In this document: positions 11,463 to 19,394 of the stretch, piece after piece
Layout: each line of letters opens with the position of its first letter
Numbering within the stretch: the stretch's first letter is position 1
Assembly: GCA_022414725.1 (NCBI GenBank)
Contig: CM039464.1
Location: 56,463,836 to 56,527,835 of the forward strand
DNA: 64,000 nucleotides
DNA from: Microglena sp. YARC
Lineage: Eukaryota > Chlorophyta > Chlorophyceae > Chlamydomonadales > Chlamydomonadaceae
Reading direction: 5' to 3'
The notes under the pieces: generated by a model
What the model saw: the letters and a program-made list of their open reading frames with translations, nothing else
Told to the model about the DNA's origin: nothing
The model's database searches: none
Translations under genes and position numbers: made by a program

Positions 11463-12223
11463 GTGGTCTTGAATCCGTCGATGGATTGCCTCAGCAACAG
11501 AGAGAGCGCTCGTTGTCACACCCTATTATGTCCAGTCCCCTCCCCTGAAGACCTCCCACAGAACGCTTGGGTGGACTTACAACGTGTCCGCCCCTTCCCG
11601 TCCAGGCCCAGCGGAGAGAAACTGCTCCAAAGACAAGACGAACCTCAAGTCTCCCTCCCTCTACGTGCAGGCTTTTCGCAGGTGTGGGTACGCCTCGCTG
11701 ACAAGACTCTCCACCTCGTCCTTATACCATCACTTTGCCGGAGCTTGCTTCATGACACCCTGGGCTGCAATGCGTTCCTTGCTCAATGTTACGAGGACGC
11801 TTCCAACGGGTCAACACAAGACGACCCCCCTCCATAGTCTGCTCCAGCCCTGACTGCTTGCAGCTGCACACTGCTGACACAATGTCTCACGCTTTCTTGG
11901 AATGCCCTGATTCTGCCCCTGTCATAGACTGGCTCCTTTCCACTTGGAGACCTCTCACCGGTGGGCAGCGCCTTCCTCGTGCCTACCTTCTTCCTCCTCG
12001 TGACGACATCACCCTTGTGGCCCGGGACACCCCCTCCTCCCTCTACCCTAAGGTTGTGGTCCTTCCTTGCGTAATAACCACTTGGGCGCGATATGGCAGG
12101 TCGTTTCGTCCCGGGCTGACAGACTGGAGCATTCTGACCCTTCACCACAAGGCTATCTGCCTTGCCCTTTGGCCAACCTTCACCAAGCCATCGCCAGGGA
12201 CTGGAATGCGCACCCAGGACTGA
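11463..12223 (+). pseudogene. LINE ORF2 C-terminal region with CCHC-type knuckle
   Basis: Two overlapping frames carry the typical end of a LINE ORF. The first (11463-11837) has a WVRLADKTLH and RSLLHDTLGCNAF stretch, similar in layout to the zf-RVT region that follows a reverse transcriptase. The second (11786-12223) has CSSPDC at 11840-11857, then DTMSHAFLECP, i.e. C-x4-C-x10-H-x4-C, followed by APVIDWLLSTWRPLTGG. A frameshift separates the two. The knuckle is a known feature of several LINE clades. Calling it ORF2 rests on these motifs; no polymerase motif is visible. Confidence 0.65.
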
Positions 12224-12477
12224 TCTTCGAAACCTTGATAATGGCGCCTTCTGTCAAGATTGGTGGCGTATGGCTAGATTTCTTTTCTCTCACAGTGGCT
12301 TCCTTTGCAAGCTTATGGGCCACCCCCCCCGATCTTTTGCACCATGATTGGGGCGGGTCACTCCCCGGTGACCAGGAGCCTGAATTACCCGCAACCATGG
12401 AAATGACAATCCCCATGGCCCCAGCGCTCCCTACATCCCAGACCCAATCCAGACCCAGCCCATTACCCGGATCTAGA
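12224..12477 (+). pseudogene. LINE ORF2 segment between knuckle and Asp-Pro tail
   Basis: The DNA matches the segment encoding QDWW and ASLWATPP in other copies (for example 58311-58520). A C run of variable length near 12325 shifts the frame between copies. In this copy the frame is not continuous. Confidence 0.5.
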
Positions 12478-12745
12478 CCTTGCTCTAGACCCTGACCCAG
12501 ACCCAGCCCATTCCCGAGCTCTAGACCCTGATCTAGACCCTGACCTAGGTCCAGCCCAAGCCCCAGCTCTAGGCCCCGATCTTGACCCTGACCTAGATCC
12601 AGCCCAAGCCCAAGATCCAGGATCAGGATCAGGTTCTAGATTTGGACACAGCACTCGACAATGTTCCAGATCTGGGGCTAGATCTGGACCAAGCTCAAGG
12701 TCCAGATCTGTGCTAAGATCCAGATCAAGATCTAGATCTTGATAC
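12478..12745 (+). repeat. Asp-Pro-rich coding repeat of the LINE ORF end
   Basis: Reiteration of GATCTAGACCCTGA and GACCCAGACCCAGCCCA blocks. In one frame they read DPDLDPDP and DPAQAPAL, in the others S/R-rich or L/G-rich strings. In the best preserved copy (19570-20409) the Asp-Pro frame is continuous with the upstream ORF, so this is taken as the protein's C-terminal tail. Confidence 0.6.
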
Positions 12746-13329
12746 TGTCTCTGTCTTCATTCCTGTTGTTTACCTGCCCAGACCAGTCTTTTAGGTTTTC
12801 GCTTTGCTTCCAGTTGTCTTTCTTCTTTTCTGGTTGCCTCCCTGCTTTTGGCTTGTTTTTTGCAGTTTCTCTTAGTTTGCTTCCCCTAGTTCAGTTTCCA
12901 CCCTTAGTTGCCTCCTTAGTTTCCTCCTTCAGTTGCCTCCTTAGTCCCCCCCCCCCCCCCCCTCCCCTTTTTTTCTCTTAGTTTTCTCGCATAGTTTTCC
13001 TTTTCGTCCTCCTTAGTTTGCATCTCCTCTTTCAGTCTTCTGATCCGATGACTGTTAGAGGTTGCAATGTTATGGCCCCCCTTCATAGGTCTTTTTTCTT
13101 AGTAGTCCTAGCCCCTTCTCTTGGGCTTCCTGTTTTTGGCTTCTTCCTTGCCTTGGTTTGTTTGTCTTCTGTTCCCGTCCTCCTTTGTCCCTTACGTCGC
13201 CTAGGTGGTGTCCGTCCCTTAGCCGTTCTTGTCTTTTTCTTTGGTCTTTCTCCTTGGTCACTAAGGGCTAGGTTTATCAGTTGCGCCTTTTCCTGGTTCC
13301 CCCCTTTGTAAAAAAAAAAAAAAAAAAAA

Positions 13330-13415
13330 CAGCGCACTTGCCTCCCCAAAACTGTGCGCGCACCAGTTTTTTAAATTGGTGCGCTTTTTTTTTTTGCAGG
13401 ACCTGCAGGACCTGC
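13330..13415. other. Right half of hairpin pair (unit A)
   Basis: ACAGCGCAC at 13329-13337 is the right arm of hairpin 1, whose left arm lies 4 kb upstream at 9304. Hairpin 2 (GCGCACCA ... TGGTGCGC) is complete at about 13358-13385. See 28953-29020 for the uninterrupted form. Confidence 0.6.
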
Positions 13416-13769
13416 AGGGTGCTGGACCTGGAAGGAGCTGGTAGCAGGGAGCAGGGAGCTGGAAGTAGGGAGACTGGATAGTGGAAAGAGTACGGATTTG
13501 GGAACCTCTGCTACAAAAAGGATGTAGCCAAGTCCAATTGGGGAGTAATGTAACAATTCGCTTGCTGGGAACATCTAAAGAAGTACCAAGTGGAAATAAT
13601 GTACAAATTTAATTCAACCTATTCAGTCTTGCTGCCTAGGAAATACGACGAGGTTCATGAAGCCCTGTTACCAAGTGACAATCTCTCTCGTGGGTACCGC
13701 ACAAGTAATGTGCAAACAACATGCAACACAAAAATCAGTATAGCCATCTAGCTAGGGGGGTGCTGGATC

Positions 13770-14306
13770 ATGTTTGGCATGAATGGACCAATCATAGGGT
13801 ACGTCTGGGGGTACGCCTATGTGGCACCACCATTGTGTGGGGTGGAGCTGACAGTGGAGTGGACAGCCGACAGCCTGCCTAGTCTGGTCTTGGGACAGCA
13901 AATTGCTTTTGAAAACTACGCACAGCCCCAGAACCCAGTGCCCGGTTCACCTACACCTACACCTACACCTATACCTACACCTACACCTACACCTGCCCAG
14001 TTCAACTTCAACTATGCTTTGATTAGAACTAGGCGGTTGTTGAGCGTGCATTGGGTAGACTGAAGGGTCTCGTTTTAGGCTACTGTACAGTACACGTCTT
14101 TGAAACCCTGAAACCGCGTCCAAGGTTACTCGGATATGCTGTGCCTTGCCACAAATTCTTGGAAAGCAGGCATCCTTATCCTCGATGGAACCTATTGTTC
14201 CCTCTGATATCAACACAGTCAATTGGGCACCTTGGTACCATGGGTGCATCAGATCAGAAGAGGAACTTGCTAGCTTCCTACATTGAGAGGGTGCTCGGCG
14301 GTTGAG
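13770..14306 (+). pseudogene. Harbinger-type transposase fragment (unit A)
   Basis: After a (CACCTA)n stretch the frame reads FNFNYALIRTRRLL, here shifted relative to other units by loss of one G, then E/R-rich sequence. Further on, in another frame, it reads PETASKV-like and CCHKFLESRHP. It is the counterpart of 29409-29988 with additional frameshifts. It cannot encode an active enzyme. Confidence 0.6.
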
Positions 14307-14873
14307 CCCGTAAACCTACACACATGCACAATTGGGAAATATTTTTCATGGCCCACTCGGATTTTAGGGATAGCAGCAGGCACCATCCTTGTTCTGACCT
14401 AGAAACTTACTAAGAAGCTTACCTAGAAATCTGCCAGTCCAGAGGTCAGCCTATGACATGCATGCCTAGGTCAGTCTGTGAGAGTCCAGGGGTAAGCCAA
14501 ATAGGCTGACAGATTTGCTCAACCGTGACAAGAAGGGCTGAAAAGAAAAAACATTGAAAACGCTTAGTAGGCCGTTGCTTGAAAGCACACCCCTATTTAT
14601 TATGTGCAAGCCCAATAGGCTGAAGAGACATCCCCAATAGCGAGAGAGATTTTGGATGATTTTGTATTTGTTTACAATTGATGTACACGTTCCTTCTCGT
14701 TTGCAGTTATTTGGGCCACATCTTAACACAATATAAGCTTGCAACTGTGCCGCATCCGCTGAAAATGGAAGACTAGAGCAACAATAATTAAGAAATTCGA
14801 GCAGAAAAGATACGAATATACGGAAAAGATAATAACATAAAACAAATAAAGTTCCAGAAACAAATCCGGACCC

Positions 14874-14950
14874 AAAGCTAAATCGAGTCCAATACCCCCC
14901 CCCCCCCCCCCCCCCCCCCCCCCTATTGGATTTAGCCCGATTTAGCTTTT
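14874..14950. other. Inverted repeat with 29-bp poly-C loop (unit A)
   Basis: Arm AAAGCTAAATCGAGTCCAATA, then 29 C (14895-14923), then TATTGGA and CCGATTTAGCTTT. The arms pair as a hairpin with a small bulge and a poly-C loop. Confidence 0.75.
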
Positions 14951-15540
14951 GCTTTTGGTCCGATGTTGGTCCTGATCGAAATCGATTCTGTAGTGTGACC
15001 ACTTTGATTTGGGTGAAAAGTTAAATTAAACCAAATTGGACCCAAATCGGACCAAAATCGGACCAAAATCGGACCAAAATCGGACGGACCAAAAGCAGTG
15101 TGACCGACTGTAACAGTCAATTTCAGTTTCCTCCTCCACTCCAAGGGACGCCTTGGTAGTGGTCGTTGGATCGGCCGTTGCCGTCCGTCCGGACCGAAGC
15201 ACTCGTCAGTTCCGGCCCATTCGTTACAGATCACATGTTACCGATCTGAAGCATTATTTAATGCTGATCGACCGAGGGTCCTGTCTTATTAAGGACTCGG
15301 TCGAGAGTCAGCGAACAAGATCGTTCAATGTTTTGGCCGTTTCATAGCATCGCGGCCGTTTTCGATTAAGTGCGTTCACTTTAATGCTATAAAGTCCGTT
15401 CCGTTCTTTGAAGAAGTATCCGATTATCTTCTCAGATAATTGTCTTACGTTCTTGCCTCTTCCGTTAAGGCCGGTTTCATATCCGGTAGGGAAAATTACA
15501 AGTGAGTTCACTATTTATCTTTCCATAGGCTTACACCGAC

Positions 15541-15986
15541 CCCTAAGGGACGGACACCACCTGGGCGACTTAAAGGGACAAAGGAGGACTGGAACAGGAG
15601 ACAAACAAACCATAGGGACAAGGAGGAATCCCCCCAAATTAGCCCAATATTGGGCTAATTTCTCTTGAGAAGGGGCTGTGACAACTAAGAAGAAGAAGAC
15701 CAAAGACTTAAAAAACGAAGAGAGAGCAAGGACGTAAGGAAACACGCAGAGACAAGGAAAATAAAACTATAAAAAATAATAGCACGCACCCGCAAAGGGA
15801 ACTGTTGCCTAACAAACCAAGCTGAAAAAGGAGAGGGGAAACCAACTAGGAAGGGAACGACCAAAGGAGGCTAGGGTGTGCAACCTGGATCAGTAATCGG
15901 AACAGTAAACTAAACGAGGAGAAGACTTCTGGGGAAACTAAGGGGAGAACTTAGGGGGGAAACTGAATGAGGGGAAGCTAACTAAG
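15541..15986 (-). mobile_element. Minus-strand LINE 3' region, second part (unit A)
   Basis: It resumes the tail interrupted at 8993: CTAAGGGACGGACACC, GGGCGACTTAAAGG, GAAGGGGCTGTGAC and then a 3' UTR-like stretch ending in GAAGCTAACTAAG. A perfect AATTAGCCCAATATTGGGCTAATT palindrome-type element sits at about 15638-15661. It is interrupted at 15987 by the family B insertion and continues at 17018. Confidence 0.7.
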
Positions 15987-17017
15987 CTTGCTGGTCTGCA
16001 TTGGAGAAGAAGTGGCATGCTACTTGACAGCTGAGCTGGCACGCCGGTCTGCTGATGGAGTGATGCCCTGATGCACTGGACTGCTATAGGAGTGATGCCC
16101 CTGTACCGTGTTGTATCTTGCGTCTGCAGGTTTAGGAGGCTTTACTTAGGAGCTACATAGTTTTTGCTTACCTTGTTACCGCTACCTTTGAACCGTAGAC
16201 ATGCCAGCGTTTGGTTGTCTTTGCAGAGCTTGCTGATTTGCATCGGCGACCTAGTGGCATGATACTAGGCTGCTGATAGACTGCGCTGGAAATGCTAATG
16301 GAGTGATGCCCTGATGCACAGGCTACCGTTTATTTGCTTTAAAGTGCCAGCTGCTTTAGTGCGCCTTTAAGGTTTTCCTTGCTGGTCAGTGGATCTTGTG
16401 GGGTTCTACCCTTTCACCGTCCAGGACGTTTTCTAAGGAGTTTGATTTGCTTCTTTAAGATACCTTGTTAGTGTTAGCTTTGGCCTGTCCTGTTTTTTTG
16501 TTGGCATGCCGCGCTCTGGTCGTTCTTTGCAGAGCTTGCTGAATCTGCAATGGGTGACCTAGCGACATGTTACTTAGGCTGCTGAGAGTATGTGCTGGTT
16601 TGCTAAAGGAGTGATGCCCTGAATGTACTGGCCTGTTACAGGAGTGATGCCCTGCAGTGTTTTAATCTTAGATCAGCAAGACCTTCGGTGTGCATGCCTT
16701 TCCTTCTTTTTCTGTGTTTGCTCTTGGAGGTTACAGTGGTGTTTTATTGGTTGGGGAGGAACAGTGTTGCTTGGAGGTGGGGGTGGTGCTCGGAAGGCCC
16801 TTTTGTCCTTTGTCCTCCTAGTAATTTTAGTTTGTGTCCCTCGTTCTTTTGTCCCTAGTCTTTTCGTCTTTTGTCTTGGATCTTTTTGTCTTAGCGGACT
16901 TTTGGTCCATGTCTTCTAGTCTTCTTCTTTGGTTTTTCTTCCTTGGTCACATAGGGCTAGGTTTTATCAGATGTTCCCTATCCTGGTTCCTCCCTATGTA
17001 AAAAAAAAAAAAAAAAA
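15987..17017 (+). mobile_element. 1.0-kb LINE family B insertion (unit A)
   Basis: Units B and D read CTAACTAAG-GGAGAAACTG without interruption; here 1.0 kb ending in a poly-A is inserted between these halves, with a short TAAG-like duplication. It consists of about three degenerate ~290-bp repeats (GGAGTGATGCCCTG, GAGCTTGCTG, ACTAGGCTGCTGA) and the family B tail (GGGCTAGGTTTTATCAGATG ... CTCCCTATGT). No ORF is recognisable. It may be the 3' UTR of a LINE or a long non-autonomous element. Confidence 0.8.
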
Positions 17018-17266
17018 TAGGGAGAAACTGAGAAAAAGCAGCCTGAAGCAATTCTGAATCAAAAAAGTCTGGCCAAGTCTGATCTGGATCTGGAACCTAG
17101 TCCTAGTCAGGCTCGGGATCTGGATCTTGGCTCAGATCTGGAACTGGATCTGGACCTAGATCTTGGTCCAGATCCAGATCTGGATCCGGGACGTGGTCGT
17201 GATCTGTGTCCAGATCTTCCGGGTCTGGATCTAGGTCAGGGTCTAATCTGAGATGCTACTAGACAG
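17018..17266 (-). pseudogene. Minus-strand LINE ORF end with Asp-Pro tail (unit A)
   Basis: Read on the minus strand it encodes DLDPDLDPDPEDLDT, DHDHVPDPDL and DQDLGPDPVPDL before a stop; the extreme start (right end) is at the AGACAG site. It is the upstream part of the minus-strand LINE whose tail lies at 15541-15986 and 8881-8993. Confidence 0.65.
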
Positions 17267-17310
17267 GGTTTAGGGTTTAGGGTTTAGGGTTTAGGGTTTA
17301 GGGTTTAGGG
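17267..17310 (+). repeat. Interstitial telomeric repeat GG(TTTAGGG)6
   Basis: Forty-four bases without a single mismatch to the plant-type telomere motif, lying exactly at the 5' end of a LINE insertion. A second identical 44-bp copy is at 46003-46046. Confidence 0.97.
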
Positions 17311-17329
17311 CCTAGATTGCTCTCTCACA

Positions 17330-17806
17330 GTGGCTTCCTTTGCAAGCTTATGGGCCACCCCCCCGATCTTTTGCACCATGATTGGGATCACTCCCGGTGA
17401 CCAGGAGCCTGATATCCGCACCATGGAAATGACAATCCCCATGGCCCCAGCGCTCCCTACAATCCCAGACCCAATCCCAGATCCAGCCCAAGCCCTAGTT
17501 CTAGACCCTGATCTAGACCCTGACCCAGATCCAGCCCATTACCCGGATCTAGACCTTGCTCTAGACCCTGACTCAGACCCAGCCCATTCCCGAGCTCTGG
17601 ACCCTGATCTAGACCCTGACCTAGGTCTAGCCCAAGCCCCAGCTCTAGGCCCCGATCTTGACCCTGACCTAGATCCAGCCCAAGCCCAAGATCAAGACCC
17701 TGCCCAGATCAGGATTTATGTGTTCCAGATTTGGACACAGCACTCGACAACGTTCCAGAATCTGGGGCTAGATCTGGACCAAGCTCAAGGTCCAGATCTG
17801 CGCTAA
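17330..17806 (+). pseudogene. LINE ORF end in the chimera (158 codons)
   Basis: The frame begins at ASFASLWATPP, passes through TMEMTIPMAPALP and continues with the Asp-Pro tail (DLDPDLDPDPDPAHYPDLDL and more). It lacks the knuckle because the LINE is truncated upstream. It ends about 50 codons past the regular repeats. Confidence 0.6.
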
Positions 17807-18033
17807 GATCCAGATCAAGAATCTAGATCTTGATACTGTCTCTGTCTTCATTCCTGTTGTTTACCTGCCCAGACCAGTTCTTTTAGGTTTTCGCTTTGCT
17901 TCCAGTTGTCTTTCTTCTTTTCTGGTTGCCTCCCTGCTTTTGGCTTGTTTTTGCAGTTTCTCCTTAGTTTGCTTCCCCTAGTTCAGTTTCCACCCTTAGT
18001 TGCCTCCTTAGTTTCCTCCTCAGTTGCCTCCTT

Positions 18034-18074
<41 letters not shown>

Positions 18075-18393
18075 TCCCCCTTTTTTCTCTTAGTTTCTCG
18101 CATAGTTTTCCTTTTCGTCCTCCTTAGTTTGCATCTCCTCGTTTCAGTCTTCTGATCCGGTGACTGTTAGAGGTTTTTCAGCAATGTTATGCCCCCCCCC
18201 TTCATAGGTCTTTTTTCTTAGTAGTCCTAGCCCCTTCTCTTGGGCTTCCTGTTTTTGGCTTCTTCCTTGCCTCTTTGGTTTGTTTGTCTTCTGTTCCCGT
18301 CCTCCTTTGTCCCTTACGTCGCCCAGGTGGTGTCCGTCCCTTAGCTGTCCCTTAGCGGTTCTTGTATTTTTCTTTGGTCTTTTCTCCTTGGTC

Positions 18394-18444
18394 ACAAAGG
18401 GCTAGGTTTTCTCAGTTGCGCCTTTTCCTGGTTCCCCCCTTTGT
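18394..18444 (+). other. 3'-terminal RNA stem of family A LINE
   Basis: ACAAAGGG (18394-18401) can pair with CCCTTTGT (18437-18444), which abuts the poly-A. The loop is 35 nt. The same layout in family B uses ACATAGGG and CCCTATGT with the same loop length (19330-19380), so one pair is changed in a compensated way. LINE 3' stems are known in other clades as the recognition site of the reverse transcriptase; that role here is inferred. Confidence 0.6.
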
Positions 18445-18667
18445 AAAAAAAAAAAAAAAAAGACAGCCAAGCTGGCCCGCCGTTCTGCTGATGGAGTGTT
18501 GCCTTGACACGCTGGACTGTTCGAGGAGTGATGCCATGTAGCGTGTTGTAACTTGCGTCTGCAGGTCCAGGAGGATTACATATATAGGAGCTAGATATTT
18601 GTGGTTACCTTGTTATTGCCAGCTTTGGCCTGGTCCTGTTTTTGTTGCTTGCCACATTCTGGTCGTC

Positions 18668-18919
18668 TTTTTTTTTTTTTTTTTTTTTACAAAGGGGGGA
18701 ACCAGGAAAAGGCGCAACTGATAAAACCTAGCCCTTTGTGACCAAGGAGAAAAGACCAAAGAAAAAGACAAGAACGGCTAAGGGACAGCTAAGGGACGGA
18801 CACCACCTGGGCGACGTAAGGGACAAAGGAGGACGGGAACAGAAGACAAACAAACCAGAGAGGCAAGGAAGAAGCCAAAAACAGGAAGCTCAAGAGAAGG
18901 GGCTAGGACTACTAAGAAA
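18668..18919 (-). mobile_element. Tail-only LINE family A insertion (unit A)
   Basis: A T run, then the reversed family A tail ending at GGACTACTAAGAAA. Unit B reads GGTCGTCTTTGCTTGCTG without interruption. CTTT on both sides is the probable target duplication. The same target is used by the T run that starts the inverted segment of unit C (47381). Confidence 0.85.
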
Positions 18920-19329
18920 CTTTGCTTGCTGATCTGCATTGGTGACCTAGCGAAATGTTACTAGGCTGCTGAGAGACCGCGCTGGTCTACTAATAGAGTG
19001 ATGCCCTAATGTGCTGGACTGTTACAGGAGTGATGCCCTGCAGTGCTGTTTTCTCAGGTCAGCAAGACCGTCGGGTTTATGCCTTTCCTTCTTTTCCTAT
19101 GTTGCTCTTGGAGGTGACAGTGGTGTTTTGTTGGTTGGGGAGGAACAGTGTTGCTATGAGGTGGGGGTGGTGCTCGGAAGGCCCTTTGTCCTTTGTCCTC
19201 CTAGTAACTAGTTTGTGTCCCTCGTTCTTGTGTCCCTTAGTCCTTTGGTACTTTGTCTTCGGATCATTTGTCTTAACGGACTTTTGGTCCCAGTCCTCTA
19301 GTCTTCCTCTTTCGTTTTCTTCCTTGGTC

Positions 19330-19380
19330 ACATAGGGCTAGGTTTTATCAGATGTTCCCTTTCCTGGTTCCTCCCTATGT
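19330..19380 (+). other. 3'-terminal RNA stem of family B LINE
   Basis: ACATAGGG (19330-19337) pairs with CCCTATGT (19373-19380), loop 35 nt, directly before the A-rich end. See the family A counterpart at 18394-18444. Confidence 0.6.
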
Positions 19381-19394
19381 AAAAAAGAAAAAAA

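Larger units (their letters stand above)
9312..13329 (+). mobile_element. 5'-truncated LINE, 4.0 kb, family A tail
   Basis: Compared with the intact site in units B, C and D, 4.0 kb has been inserted into the loop of a hairpin (CTGTGCGC before, ACAGCGCAC after), with loss of a few loop bases. It contains a frame-broken LINE ORF whose C-terminal part is recognisable, a 3' UTR with a poly-C run at about 12946, the family A tail from about 13070, and a poly-A at 13311-13329. No reverse transcriptase active-site motif is readable upstream, so the 5' part is truncated or too decayed. A clear target-site duplication is not visible. Confidence 0.8.
8994..15103. mobile_element. Harbinger-like transposon, unit A copy, split by a LINE
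   Basis: Same element as 28691-30718. The left terminal repeat is scrambled here by extra bases. The right one (accaaaagcagtgtga, ending 15103) is intact. Between 9312 and 13329 it is interrupted by a LINE. Subterminal GGACCAAAA motifs are present at both ends. It is certainly non-autonomous now. Confidence 0.6.
17261..18466 (+). mobile_element. Telomere-repeat/LINE chimera flanked by AGACAG
   Basis: The insertion begins with GG(TTTAGGG)6 (17267-17310), passes directly into LINE sequence at CCTAGATTGCTCTCTCACAG and ends with the family A tail and poly-A at 18460. AGACAG precedes it (17261-17266) and follows it (18461-18466). Units B and D have one AGACAG at the same place (31845-31850, 57494-57499) and no insertion, so the element and its target duplication are established by direct comparison. 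The telomere motif is in the same sense as the LINE. Confidence 0.9.
18467..19394 (+). mobile_element. LINE family B 3' end (unit A), interrupted
   Basis: Begins with CCAAGCTGGCCCGCC, carries the ~290-bp repeats, and ends with the family B tail and an A-rich end at about 19381-19394. It is interrupted at 18668-18919 by a tail-only insertion. The same element without interruption is at 31851-32523. Confidence 0.75.

Noticed and set aside
17267..17310. A chromosome end or telomere fusion point
   Set aside because: Only six repeats, in one orientation, bounded by a target duplication and an ordinary LINE; an empty site exists in other units.
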